A program made the translations under genes and the position numbers. A stretch of 64,000 nt of DNA, from NCBI RefSeq assembly GCF_019375475.1, contig NZ_JAHXGQ010000008.1, forward strand, positions 62,001 to 126,000, in the 5' to 3' direction. A model generated the notes under the pieces. That model did not search any database and was not told the DNA's origin. It worked only from the letters and a program-made list of their open reading frames with translations. This DNA comes from Saccharothrix obliqua (GTDB lineage: Bacteria > Actinomycetota > Actinomycetes > Mycobacteriales > Pseudonocardiaceae). This document shows positions 43,739-52,574 of the stretch, one piece after another. The first letter of the stretch is position 1, and every line of letters begins with the position of its first letter.

Positions 43739-44775
43739 AGGTCGTCATCACCGGCGCGTCCGGGAACATCGGCACCGCCCTGCTGCGCGTCACCCGGGAC
43801 TGGGAGGTCGTGGGCGTGGCCCGGCGACCGCCCGACGTCACGGGGGAGCCGTACGCGGGGGTCCGCTGGGTCACCGCCGACGTCGGGACCGACGCGCACG
43901 CGTTGCGCAGGGCGTTCGAGGGCGCGGACGCCGTGGTGAACCTGGCGTGGGCCATCGACCCGAACACCGACGAGCCGCCCATGGACCGGACCAACGCGTC
44001 GGGCAGCGGGAACGTGCTGGACGCCGTCGTCGCGGCCGGTGTGCCGCACGTGGTGTGCGGGTCCTCGATCGCCGCGTACGGACCCGCCGACCGGTGGCGA
44101 CGCGTCGCGGAGGACTGGCCGTGCACCGGGATCGCCGACAGCGCTTACAGCGCGGGCAAAGCCGCGTTGGAGAAGCGGCTCGACGAGTTCGAGCACGCGC
44201 ACCCGGACGTTCTGGTCACCCGGTTCCGGCCGTGCGCGGTGGGGCAGGGCGATGCCGCGACCCAGCTGACGAGCCGGCTGCTCAGCCCGTTGCTGCCCAC
44301 ACCGCTGCTCGCCCGCCGGTGGCTCCCGGTTCCACTGTGGAGGGACCTGCGGCTGCAACTGGTCCACGCCGACGACGTGGCCCGAGCCATCAGGCTGATG
44401 CTGGAGCGGCGTGCGGGCGGTGCGTTCAACCTGGCGGCCGAACCCGTCCTGCCCGCGCAGACCCTGGCCGAGGCGTTCGGCGGCGTCCACCTCCCGGTGC
44501 CGCTCCCGGTGCTGTCCGCGCCGGCGTGGGCGGCCTGGCGGCTGGGACTGCAACCACTGCACCCGGCGTGGCTCCGACTGGCCGACGAGGTGCCGCTGGT
44601 CGAAACCACCCGCGCCCGCGTGGAACTCGGCTGGCAGCCGCGGCGCGGCGCGGTCGAGGTGCTGCACGAACTGGCCGACGCCATGCGGGCCGACCACCAC
44701 GCACCCGCGCCACCCCTGCACCCGCGCCGCCGCCTCCGGCTCGGCCGGCCCACCCACCAGAGCCAGCACGCGTAG
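43735..44775 (+). CDS. Extended SDR / NAD-dependent epimerase-dehydratase family protein
   Basis: 346 aa. N-terminal nucleotide-binding motif MKVVITGASGNIGTALLR, a hydrophobic beta-strand GADAVVNLAWAID, and the catalytic region SSIAAYGPADRW...SAYSAGKAALEKRL (YxxxK, in SAYSAGK). The C-terminus is Arg/Pro/His-rich and not conserved. Coupled to the upstream FAD enzyme by ATGA. Substrate unknown. Confidence 0.86.
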   Translation: MKVVITGASGNIGTALLRVTRDWEVVGVARRPPDVTGEPYAGVRWVTADVGTDAHALRRAFEGADAVVNLAWAIDPNTDEPPMDRTNASGSGNVLDAVVAAGVPHVVCGSSIAAYGPADRWRRVAEDWPCTGIADSAYSAGKAALEKRLDEFEHAHPDVLVTRFRPCAVGQGDAATQLTSRLLSPLLPTPLLARRWLPVPLWRDLRLQLVHADDVARAIRLMLERRAGGAFNLAAEPVLPAQTLAEAFGGVHLPVPLPVLSAPAWAAWRLGLQPLHPAWLRLADEVPLVETTRARVELGWQPRRGAVEVLHELADAMRADHHAPAPPLHPRRRLRLGRPTHQSQHA

Positions 44776-44981
44776 GCGGGAACCGCCACCGGCACGGGTG
44801 AACGGCCGGCCGTCCCGCCGGTCGCAGGCGCCGGCACGCGTACGCGGTCGGCCATCCCGTGCGCGCCGGTGTGCACGTGGTCGGCCCGCCAACCAGGGCG
44901 GAGGCCCCCGCCGACACGCGTGCGCGGCCGATCACCCGGCCGGTGCTCGGCCCCTCCGCCAGAGCCGGCCCGAGCAGGTGG

Positions 44982-45431
44982 TCAGACCTCGCGGGTGTCC
45001 TTGCCCACCGCGAGGTCGGCCAGCCTGCGCAGTGATTCCCGGTTGCGCGGCACCAGCAGCAACGCCTGCACCGCTTCCGGCAGCACCACCCCGGGCCCAC
45101 GCGTCGCCCGCTCCGTCATCGTGATCCGCGTCGAGTTCGGCTCGTCCTCCGTCAGCTCCAACCGCACCAACGCCGCGCCGAACGGCCACAGCCGGGCCTC
45201 CAGCTCCAGCAGCCGGGGCCGTTCCACCTCGCGCACCGTCGTCACGTCGTGCACCAGCAACGGCCAGGGGCCGACGCTGTGGTGGATGCGCGTGCCCTTG
45301 TCCGGCCAGCCGGGGTCCACCTCGCGGATGTGCGCGGCGCCGACCACCCACCCCACGTACGACCAGCCGTCGGCCAGCACGTCGAACACCCGATCCGCCG
45401 TCGTCGGCACCACGGCAGACACCTCGACCAT
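44982..45431 (-). CDS. SRPBCC-family protein (polyketide cyclase/START-like)
   Basis: 149 aa from the ATG at 45431 (GTG at 45443 would add four residues). The SRPBCC pattern is MVEVSAVVPTTADRVFDVLADGWSYVGWVVGAAHIREVDPGW, then WPLLVHDVTTVREVERPRLLELEARLWPFGAA. These are hydrophobic-ligand-binding helix-grip proteins. It is convergent with the SDR operon, with 206 bp between them in which I see no gene or clear terminator. Association with the FAD/SDR operon is common in actinobacteria but here only positional. Confidence 0.82.
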   Translation of the reverse strand: MVEVSAVVPTTADRVFDVLADGWSYVGWVVGAAHIREVDPGWPDKGTRIHHSVGPWPLLVHDVTTVREVERPRLLELEARLWPFGAALVRLELTEDEPNSTRITMTERATRGPGVVLPEAVQALLLVPRNRESLRRLADLAVGKDTREV

Positions 45432-45548
45432 GCCCTCACCCACCTCGGTACGCGGAAAGCCTGTGCATCACCTACTACCCAGCGCACGCACGCGCAAACG
45501 GATGTTCAGCCGGTGGTGGCAGGCTTCCCGCGTCCGGGTGAGAACCGA

Positions 45549-46376
45549 CTAGATCCGCGGATCGGGTCGTGGCAGCAGGCAGCCCCGCCGGTCGAGGTCC
45601 AGCCGGTGACCCGCGACGCACGTGGTCAGCCAGTGCGTCTGGGTCCCGTAGCCGATGCCCTTGTGCACCGTGATGACGCCGTAGCGGTCCATTTCGCACG
45701 GGTTGTTCTCCGTGCACTGACCGCCGTCGCGGTTGCTCGTGTTGTTGATCGCGACGACGTCGCCGCTGCCCGCGTCGACCACCGGCGAACCCGACGTCCC
45801 CGGCCCGGTGTTGCACGCCGGGCCGTACCGCAGCACGTCCTTCGTCACGTAACCGGCTTCCAGCACGCGATACGCGACGTGGTCGACGCGGCAGGAGAAG
45901 ATCTGGCGCAGGCTGCCCGACACCACGCGGATATCCGCGCCCCGCGCCGGTCGCTCGGCGGACACCGTGCGGGGCCGGACGCCGTGCTCCCGCGCCAACT
46001 CCCGGTAGGTCGAAGCCACCTGGTACAGCGCGATGTCCGTCCCGGTCATGGTCACGTAGAGCGCCTTGGTCGCGGTCAGCGCGGCGATCGGCTCACCCGC
46101 GCCGTCGAGCAGGTCGAACGCGCGGTCGGCCGGCTGGTCGACGAGGACCTCGTCCGGCACCGGCCACGGCCCGTCGTAGCAGTGGCCGTTGGTGAGGACC
46201 AGCGCGCGGTCGTCGTCCCGCGATCCCGGCATCCGCACCAGCGACCCCGAGCACCCGTTCACGTCGACCGCGCCCGCGAAGTCGATCGCCGCGGCCCGCG
46301 CGGCCGGAGCCGCGACCGCCAGCACCAGGAGGACACCGGACAGCACACCGATCCGTCGTGACACCCCCATCGTCAT
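45549..46376 (-). CDS. Secreted trypsin/V8-like serine protease
   Basis: 275 aa from the ATG at 46376, which shares one base with the preceding TGA (TGATG), so it is coupled to the hydrolase gene upstream. Signal peptide ~1-28 (RRIGVLSGVLLVLAVAAPAARA). Triad: His in LVLTNGHCYDG, Asp in MTGTDIALYQV, Ser in GPGTSGSPVVDAG (variant of G-x-S-G). Several Cys (CSGSL, FSCRVDH, ACNTG, QCTENNPC) suggest disulfides. S1-like fold; specificity unknown. Confidence 0.86.
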   Translation of the reverse strand: MTMGVSRRIGVLSGVLLVLAVAAPAARAAAIDFAGAVDVNGCSGSLVRMPGSRDDDRALVLTNGHCYDGPWPVPDEVLVDQPADRAFDLLDGAGEPIAALTATKALYVTMTGTDIALYQVASTYRELAREHGVRPRTVSAERPARGADIRVVSGSLRQIFSCRVDHVAYRVLEAGYVTKDVLRYGPACNTGPGTSGSPVVDAGSGDVVAINNTSNRDGGQCTENNPCEMDRYGVITVHKGIGYGTQTHWLTTCVAGHRLDLDRRGCLLPRPDPRI

Positions 46377-47827
46377 CACCGGGCCCCGGGGCAGGTGCCG
46401 CCGGCCGTGCGGCCGGTGCGGAAGAAGTCGACGGCCTTCGCGGCGCAGGAGGTCTTGGCCAGCGAACCGTGCACGTCGTCCTGGACGGTCAACAGCGTGC
46501 CGCCAACCGCCTTCCGGGTCGCCACCGCCCACTCGTGGGGAGTGGTGTCCTCGTCGGCGTGACCGGACAGCTGGAGCGGGCTCCTCCCCTTGACCGGCTG
46601 TGGCACCTGCGCTTCCCACGGCCACGCCGCGCACCACACGGCGAGCTGCGCGCCCCCGCCGCTCGCGGGATAGGTGCGGATGCGCGACTCGTGGTCCGCC
46701 CACAGCTCCTCGAAGGTGCGGCCACCGGTGCCGTCGTTGCACATGATCGCGTTGTACTGGAGGCCGTTCATACCCCCGTGACCCTCCTCGAACCCGGACG
46801 CCCGCACCGGTGCCATGTCGGACGGTGGCAGACCTCCGTCGCGCACGGTGGCGAGATCCCGCGCCGTCGGGACCCAACTGCGTGGTCCGCCGCCCAGCCG
46901 GGCGTTGACCCAGTCGCCGTCCACCACGACGGCCCCGTCACCCACCACCGGTTCCCGGGTGAGCCGGGTCCGCAGGTCGAACACCGCCGCGCGGACGGCT
47001 TCGGCGGTGCGCCCGAAGTGGTACTCGTGGTCGCGCCGCGCCAACCAGGACGTGAAGTCGCCGAACAGGCGCTCGTGCACGGCGTCGAAGGAAGCGGCCA
47101 TCGCGGCGCGGTCCATGACCGGCGGCATCACCGAGTCGAGCCACATCCGGTCGACCCGCCGGTCGAACAGCGACCGGTAGGCCACACCCACCGCCGTGCC
47201 GTAGGAAACGCCGTAGAAGCCAATCTTCTCCACGCCGAGCGCGGCCCGGATGGCATCCACGTCGCGGGCGATGTTCGCGGTGGTCAGCTGCCGCACGAAC
47301 GCGGGATCCACCGCGGTGCACCGGGTGTTGAACTCGGCCTGCTGGTCGAACGCCGCCCTGTCCCGCGCCCGGCGATCCGCGCCGGGCGGCAACTCCGGGT
47401 ACGGGCCTTCCACGCAGTCGACCTTCTCGCTGTACCCCACGCCACGCGGGTCGAACCCGACCAGGTCGTGATCGGCGGCCAGTTCCCCGATCCGCTGACG
47501 GGAGAACGAGAGCGGGGCGTCGATGTTCACCACGCCCGGACCGCCGGGGCTGATCACCAGCACACCGCGCCGCTTGGCCGGTTCGGCCGCTTTGATGCGG
47601 CTGACCGCGATCTTGATCGTGCGCTCGCCGGGCTTCGCGTAGTCCATCGGTACGGTCACGGTGGTGCACTCGGACCGGGTGTCGTTCTTGTCGGGCCAGT
47701 CTTTTGCCGTGGTGGCACAGGGTTTCCACGACAGTTCTCGCGCGCCGTGCGCGACCGCGGGCAGCCCGGCCGCCGACACCGCCAACGCGGCGGCCACGGC
47801 TGCGGGAGCCGTTCTCCGGATGATCAT
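46376..47827 (-). CDS. Secreted S33-family tripeptidyl aminopeptidase-like alpha/beta hydrolase
   Basis: 483 aa. Signal peptide ~1-28. Alpha/beta-hydrolase core: SPGGPGVVNID (oxyanion), GFDPRGVGYSEKVDC, nucleophile elbow GFYGVSYGTAVG, and the C-terminal TAP-like domain SGHADEDTTPHEWA...VQDDVHGSLAKTSCAAKAV with Asp and His. This is the actinobacterial SlpD/TAP type of exported aminopeptidase that trims tripeptides from secreted proteins. Operon with the trypsin-like protease through a TGATG junction. Confidence 0.9.
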   Translation of the reverse strand: MIIRRTAPAAVAAALAVSAAGLPAVAHGARELSWKPCATTAKDWPDKNDTRSECTTVTVPMDYAKPGERTIKIAVSRIKAAEPAKRRGVLVISPGGPGVVNIDAPLSFSRQRIGELAADHDLVGFDPRGVGYSEKVDCVEGPYPELPPGADRRARDRAAFDQQAEFNTRCTAVDPAFVRQLTTANIARDVDAIRAALGVEKIGFYGVSYGTAVGVAYRSLFDRRVDRMWLDSVMPPVMDRAAMAASFDAVHERLFGDFTSWLARRDHEYHFGRTAEAVRAAVFDLRTRLTREPVVGDGAVVVDGDWVNARLGGGPRSWVPTARDLATVRDGGLPPSDMAPVRASGFEEGHGGMNGLQYNAIMCNDGTGGRTFEELWADHESRIRTYPASGGGAQLAVWCAAWPWEAQVPQPVKGRSPLQLSGHADEDTTPHEWAVATRKAVGGTLLTVQDDVHGSLAKTSCAAKAVDFFRTGRTAGGTCPGAR

Positions 47828-47900
47828 GGCGGTTACGCTAGGAACGCCGTGTCCGGATGGCGTGCGCGCTGTGTGACAGGTTCGTGACAGCCGCGCCCGG

Positions 47901-49025
47901 TCAGCCCCGGGTCAGCTGCACGAGGAACTCGGTGTTGGTGCGGGTCTTGCGCAGGCCGTCCAGCAGGACGTCGACGTCGCGGCCGGCCAGGGCGCGGCGC
48001 AGGGTCCTGGCCACGGCGACCTCGTCCGGCGACAGCAGGAGGTCGTCGCGCCGGGTGCCGGACAGCTCCACGTCCACGGCGGGGAACACCCGCCGGGCCG
48101 CGGTCTTCCGGTCGAGCTTCAGCTCCGCGTTGCCGGTGGCCTTGTACTCCTCGAAGATCAGGGTGTCGCCGAGCGAACCGGTTTCCACCAGGGCGGTGGC
48201 GAAGATCGTGAGCGAACCACCGCCCTCCACGTCGCGTGCCGCGCCGAGGAAGCGCTTGGGCGGCAGCAGCGCGCCCGAGTCGATGCCGCCGGACAGCACG
48301 CGGCCCGAGGAGGGCGCGGCCAGGTTGTAGGCGCGGCCGAGCCTGGTCAGGGAATCCAGCAGCACCACCACGTCCCGGCCCTCCTCCACGAGGCGCTTGG
48401 CGCGTTCGACGGCCAGTTCGGCGAGCAGGATGTGGTCGGCGGGCGCGTGGTCGAAGGTGGAGGCGACCACCTCGCCCGGCACGCCGCGGCGGATGTCGGT
48501 GACCTCCTCGGGGCGTTCACCCACCAGCACCGTGATCAGGTGGCACTCCGGGTTGTTCCGGCTGATGCCCTGCGCGATGGCTTGCAGGACAGTGGTTTTA
48601 CCGGCCTTGGGCGGCGCGACGAGCAGCGCGCGCTGCCCCTTGCCGACGGGCATCACGAGGTCGATCACCCGGTTCGTCAGGTTCTCCGGCGTGGTCTCCA
48701 ACCGCAGCCGCTCGGTCGGGTGCACGGGCACCAGGTCGGCGAACTCGGGACGCCGCGGCGAAACCCCGGCCGCCCGACCGTTGACCCGGTCGACCCGCAC
48801 CAGTGGCCGCTGCTTGCCCGAGCGCTGCCCGGAGGCGATCCCGGCAACCAGATCCCCGCGCCGCAACCCGTGCCGCCGCACCAGCGAAGGAGGTACGTGC
48901 ACGTCGTCCGGCGAGGGGAGGTACCCCTGCACCCGGAGGTGCGCGGTCGTGCCTTTCAAGTCGAGGACGCCGGTGACGTTCACCAGCACCTCGGGTTCGT
49001 TTTCGGACAGCAGAACAGCGGTCAT
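47901..49025 (-). CDS. rho: Short transcription termination factor Rho (second-type)
   Basis: 374 aa from the ATG at 49025, with AAAGGA upstream. The primary RNA-binding (OB) domain is at ~12-80 (GVLDLKGTTAHLRVQGYLPSPDDVHVPPSLVRRHGLRRGDLV). The RecA-like hexameric ATPase follows: Walker A LVAPPKAGKTT (136-146), Walker B DVVVLLDSLTRLGRAYN, Q/R loops VLSGGIDSGALLPPKRFLGAAR. It lacks the long basic N-terminal Rho_N/insertion region typical of the housekeeping actinobacterial Rho (>600 aa), so it is probably a second paralogue. The reading frame stays open ~58 codons upstream, but that sequence has no conserved character. Confidence 0.9.
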   Translation of the reverse strand: MTAVLLSENEPEVLVNVTGVLDLKGTTAHLRVQGYLPSPDDVHVPPSLVRRHGLRRGDLVAGIASGQRSGKQRPLVRVDRVNGRAAGVSPRRPEFADLVPVHPTERLRLETTPENLTNRVIDLVMPVGKGQRALLVAPPKAGKTTVLQAIAQGISRNNPECHLITVLVGERPEEVTDIRRGVPGEVVASTFDHAPADHILLAELAVERAKRLVEEGRDVVVLLDSLTRLGRAYNLAAPSSGRVLSGGIDSGALLPPKRFLGAARDVEGGGSLTIFATALVETGSLGDTLIFEEYKATGNAELKLDRKTAARRVFPAVDVELSGTRRDDLLLSPDEVAVARTLRRALAGRDVDVLLDGLRKTRTNTEFLVQLTRG

Positions 49026-49309
49026 GATGTGTGTCCTTTCCGGACGGAAGCGGGCCGTGACAGCACACGGCACCGGAAGAGCGGGCGAACGCAGGTGGGA
49101 CTGGGTTCGATCCCGGAGAAGCGACCTGGGGAGGCAGAGCCAACATCCGCAGGCGCTGACAGCAGGGTAACCCCACTCGTCCGCCCGGTGCAACCACAAC
49201 CGCGTTACCGCTGTTCACAGGTGGTGCGTGGGCTCAGGCGGCGCTACCCGTCCCATGACGACCCGACGGACCGCAGAGGTGGCTACCCGCCGCCGAGCAC
49301 ACTCGGCTC

Positions 49310-51445
49310 ATGGTGGATACGACGCACATAGGAAACGTCTTGCGCGGTCCGGTCGGCGGCCACGTGGTGCAGGCCGGGGTCGTTCGGCAACTGGTGGTTT
49401 CCCCACCCGAACCGGAGCTGCGACCGGTACCGCGGCAACTCCCTCCTGCGGTGAGGGACTTCACGGGCCGGGTGGAGCAGATGGCGGAACTTGACGCCCT
49501 CATCTCCTCCGTATCTGTGGACGGCAGTACGGGAACCACGGTGATCTCGGCGTTGAGCGGTACACCCGGCGTCGGGAAGACAGCGCTGGCGGTGCGGTGG
49601 GCACACCGCGTCCAGCACCGCTTTCCGGACGGCACCCTGTTCGCGGACCTCGGCGGGTTCGGTCCCGGCACGCCCCTTGACCCAGCGGTCGTGCTGTCGC
49701 GCTTCCTCGGAGCGCTCGGTGTGCCGGAACGGCGAGCGCCCGTCGCTCTGGCGGAGCAGAGCGCCCTGTATCGATCCCTGCTGTCGGGGCGCCGCGTGCT
49801 AGTCGTGCTGGACAACGTCGGCGAAGCCGAACAAGTGCGGCCTTTGCTGCCCGGGTCTCCCGGATCGTTCGTGTTGGTGACGAGCCGCGTCGGCTTGTCC
49901 GAGCTGGTGATCGTCGAAGCAGCGAAGCGGGTCGCGGTCGACCTCTTCGACGAGGAAGAGGCGGTGGCGCTGGTCACCGGCGTGATCGGTGCGGACCGGG
50001 TGGAGGCGGAGCCCTCGGCGGTGCGAGACCTCGTCGGGATGTGCGCTCGGCTCCCGCTCGCGTTACGGGTCGCGACCGCTCGTATCGCCTCGCGGAGGTA
50101 CTTGCGCGTGGCTGACGTGGTGGCGGAGATCCGCGATGAAAGGAGAGGGGCCAACATGTTCGGTAACAACAGCAACGCGGTCGAACCGGTCTTCGGCTGG
50201 TCTTATACGCGGCTATCAGGAGCACACGCCCGTGTGTTCCGTTGCCTGGGGTTGCACCCGGAGCTGGAGTTCGGGGTGCCCGCAGTCGCCGCACTGGCCG
50301 GTGTCGACGTTCGGGACGCGGTCGTCGCACTGGAGGCGCTGGCGGACCAGCACCTGGTCGAGCCGGTCGGCCGTGATCGGTACCGGATGCACGACCTGCT
50401 GCACGCCTACGCGGCTCGCTTGGCCTGCACCGAGGAGTCGGCGGACGCACGCGATGCGGCGCTCGGGGCGCTGTGCGAGTGGTACGCGTGCGCTGCGGAC
50501 GCGGCCGATCGCCTGATCTTCCCGGATGCGGTGCGCTTGCCGATCACCACCGGTACGTCCGCGGTACTCGCGCCGATCAACGATCGATCAGCCGCCCTGG
50601 AGTGGTTCGACCTCGAGCAGCACGCACTGAGGTCCACGCAGCGGAGCGCAGCCGTACTCGGGCTCGAACAGGTGGTGGTGGTGTTGGCGGCGGCGGCGCG
50701 ACACCTGGGGTTGCGCCGCCGCGCGCTGTGGCCGGAGCGGCTCGCGGCCGAGTCGCTCGGTTTGAGTGCCGCCCGAAACGCGGGTGACCGTGCGTCGGAA
50801 GCGTTCCTCCTAGTTCGACGAGGGCAGACGCACCGAGCGCTGGGCGACCACGTCGCCGCTGTGGCGGACTTCAGCGAAGTCCTCGCGCTGGCGGAAGCCG
50901 ACGGAGATCACGTCCGACTGCGCGAGGCGGTCGGTGGGCTTGCTCTTACTTACAAGGAGCAACACCGGTACATAGAGGCTTGGGCCTATTACGAGGTCGC
51001 GTTGAACCTGGCACGCGAAGCGGAAAACGGGCTGGCAGAGGCGATCGTGATGTGCAACCTCAGTCAGATCAGCTCCGCCATCGGCCGATATCGGAGCGCT
51101 CTGGCCTATGCCGAACGGGAGCTGGAACTGCGCACCCGGATCGGTAGCCCGATCGGTATCGCGTACGCACAACACGACTTGGCCGTAGCCCTTCAAGGGT
51201 TGGGTCGGCACTCCGCCGCCGCGGATCTGTGCGAACTCGCGGTGGCCGGCTACACCCGGCACGGTGGCGCGGAGGCGGAGTGCGCGACCGCCTTGGAAAC
51301 GCTGGCGACTTCCTTGTCCCGGCTGGGGGAGGTCGACTGGGCGGTGGAGTGCTTGCGGCAGGCCACCGCGGTTCTGGCCGCCTTGGAGGACCCGCGCGCG
51401 GAGCAAGTGCGTCGAACGGCGGACGCACTTGCTTCCGGTGGGTGA
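49310..51445 (+). CDS. NB-ARC/TPR (NLR-like) protein with N-terminal RHIM-like amyloid-type motif
   Basis: 711 aa, no DNA-binding domain. Residues ~7-25 read HIGNVLRGPVGGHVVQAG, matching the N-x4-G-x4-G-x-VVQAG pattern of bacterial amyloid signalling (BASS3-like, RHIM-related) motifs found at the ends of multicellular-bacterial NLRs. NB-ARC ATPase: P-loop SGTPGVGKTAL (~85-95), Walker B RRVLVVLDNV, MHD-like YRMHDLLHAYAARL. TPRs run from ~470 to the end (YRSALAYAERELELRTRIG). Codon choice is less GC-biased than in the left part of the window. Convergent, 7 bp from the ThiF-like gene stop. Such proteins usually sense and signal with an effector carrying a matching motif. Confidence 0.85.
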   Translation: MVDTTHIGNVLRGPVGGHVVQAGVVRQLVVSPPEPELRPVPRQLPPAVRDFTGRVEQMAELDALISSVSVDGSTGTTVISALSGTPGVGKTALAVRWAHRVQHRFPDGTLFADLGGFGPGTPLDPAVVLSRFLGALGVPERRAPVALAEQSALYRSLLSGRRVLVVLDNVGEAEQVRPLLPGSPGSFVLVTSRVGLSELVIVEAAKRVAVDLFDEEEAVALVTGVIGADRVEAEPSAVRDLVGMCARLPLALRVATARIASRRYLRVADVVAEIRDERRGANMFGNNSNAVEPVFGWSYTRLSGAHARVFRCLGLHPELEFGVPAVAALAGVDVRDAVVALEALADQHLVEPVGRDRYRMHDLLHAYAARLACTEESADARDAALGALCEWYACAADAADRLIFPDAVRLPITTGTSAVLAPINDRSAALEWFDLEQHALRSTQRSAAVLGLEQVVVVLAAAARHLGLRRRALWPERLAAESLGLSAARNAGDRASEAFLLVRRGQTHRALGDHVAAVADFSEVLALAEADGDHVRLREAVGGLALTYKEQHRYIEAWAYYEVALNLAREAENGLAEAIVMCNLSQISSAIGRYRSALAYAERELELRTRIGSPIGIAYAQHDLAVALQGLGRHSAAADLCELAVAGYTRHGGAEAECATALETLATSLSRLGEVDWAVECLRQATAVLAALEDPRAEQVRRTADALASGG

Positions 51446-51452
51446 CCTGGCG

Positions 51453-52574
51453 TCAGACCACGCCTCGGCCACATGTCGGGCAGTCGGCCCGAGGCCCCTC
51501 CACACCCAGCGCGACGTTGTCGAGCAAGGTGACCAGGTTGAATCCGTACTCGCGGTTGACCGGTAGCGCAGGGACACCGGTCACCAAGCTCATCGCGGCA
51601 TGTGCGGCCAAATGTCCTGCGATACCCGATGACACGGCGTTTGCCGCGTTCACCGCGGTACTGCCGATCCCTCCGGGCCAGGGTGTGATGGGCAGTGACT
51701 CGATGTGCTCCTGGTTGGCACGGCGGGCGCAGTCGTAACACGGTCCGGTTCCGGGGCGAAACACACCCACGTTGACCTGGGGACCGTGATAACCACCGTG
51801 CACCCATGCGGTTCCGGTATCCCGACACGCCCGGTTCGTCCACGACCGGATCTGTGACGGGGTATCGGCCGCCATGAGCAGCACGTCGCACTTGGCGGCG
51901 AGCCGCCGCAGGACGTCGGGCCCGTCCACCGCGGTTCTCTCCCCGGTCACGCGAACCTCCCGGTTGTGGGCCCGAAGGCGTCGCACTGCCGCGACAGCCT
52001 TGTGCCGCCCAAGATCGCGCTCGGTGTAGATGAGCTGGCGGTTGAGGTTGGAAAGTTCCACCACGTCCGGTTCTACGAGGTGCACCTGACCGACGCCCGA
52101 GGCGACCAGTGCCAGCGCGGCGGTGCTGCCAACGCCGCCCACCCCGACCACCACCACCCGCGCGGAGCGCAAAGCCGACTGAGCGGCCCAGCTACCCGCA
52201 CCGGGCGTTCTGCTCATCCAACGCCACAGCGCTCGGCCTCGGCTGTAGCGGTCCTGCTCGGAGGGGCTGAGGTCGGTGGGCGGCGGTTCCGCGGCGTCCT
52301 CCAAGTGCCCCTGGGCGTCGAGCTCGTCAAGCGCCGTGCGCACGTCGGCGGCGGCGTGGTCGGGAAACCTGCGAGCCATGTCCGAGATCACCTGCTCGGT
52401 GGTGTGAGTGCCGTCGAGCGCGGCGAGCAACGCCCAGACCCAGCCGTCGGGGTCGTGCACGACCGAGGCGATGCCGGGAACCCGACCACCGATGCGCACC
52501 TCGTTCGCGCCGAGGAGGAAAGGTCGGTGCTCGTGCTTCACTCGGGGGCGACGGATGGTGCTTCTACGTATCAC
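51453..52574 (-). CDS. E1-like (ThiF/HesA) adenylyltransferase with N-terminal leader-peptide-binding-like domain
   Basis: 373 aa from the GTG at 52574; GAGGAG lies five bases upstream and the GTG overlaps the stop of the 73-aa ORF (GTGA). Residues ~14-95 resemble the winged-helix PqqD-like recognition element of RiPP enzymes (GWVWALLAALDGTHTTEQVISDMARRF). Residues ~137-370 are an E1 domain: GVGGVG (144-149), Asp170, SNLNRQ (Arg179), Lys192, AADTPSQIR (Asp237), and a Cys4 zinc site (Cys279, Cys282, Cys365, Cys368). It should adenylate a peptide carboxylate, as in PaaA or cyclodehydratase partners. No YocO or ubiquitin-like partner is encoded, so the nearby small ORFs are the likely substrates. 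Confidence 0.85.
   Translation of the reverse strand: MIRRSTIRRPRVKHEHRPFLLGANEVRIGGRVPGIASVVHDPDGWVWALLAALDGTHTTEQVISDMARRFPDHAAADVRTALDELDAQGHLEDAAEPPPTDLSPSEQDRYSRGRALWRWMSRTPGAGSWAAQSALRSARVVVVGVGGVGSTAALALVASGVGQVHLVEPDVVELSNLNRQLIYTERDLGRHKAVAAVRRLRAHNREVRVTGERTAVDGPDVLRRLAAKCDVLLMAADTPSQIRSWTNRACRDTGTAWVHGGYHGPQVNVGVFRPGTGPCYDCARRANQEHIESLPITPWPGGIGSTAVNAANAVSSGIAGHLAAHAAMSLVTGVPALPVNREYGFNLVTLLDNVALGVEGPRADCPTCGRGVV

Noticed and set aside
44776-44981. Small gene or terminator between the SDR and SRPBCC genes
   Set aside because: Only GC-rich CGGCC-type repeats; no frame with a start, ribosome-binding site and bias, and no clean hairpin.
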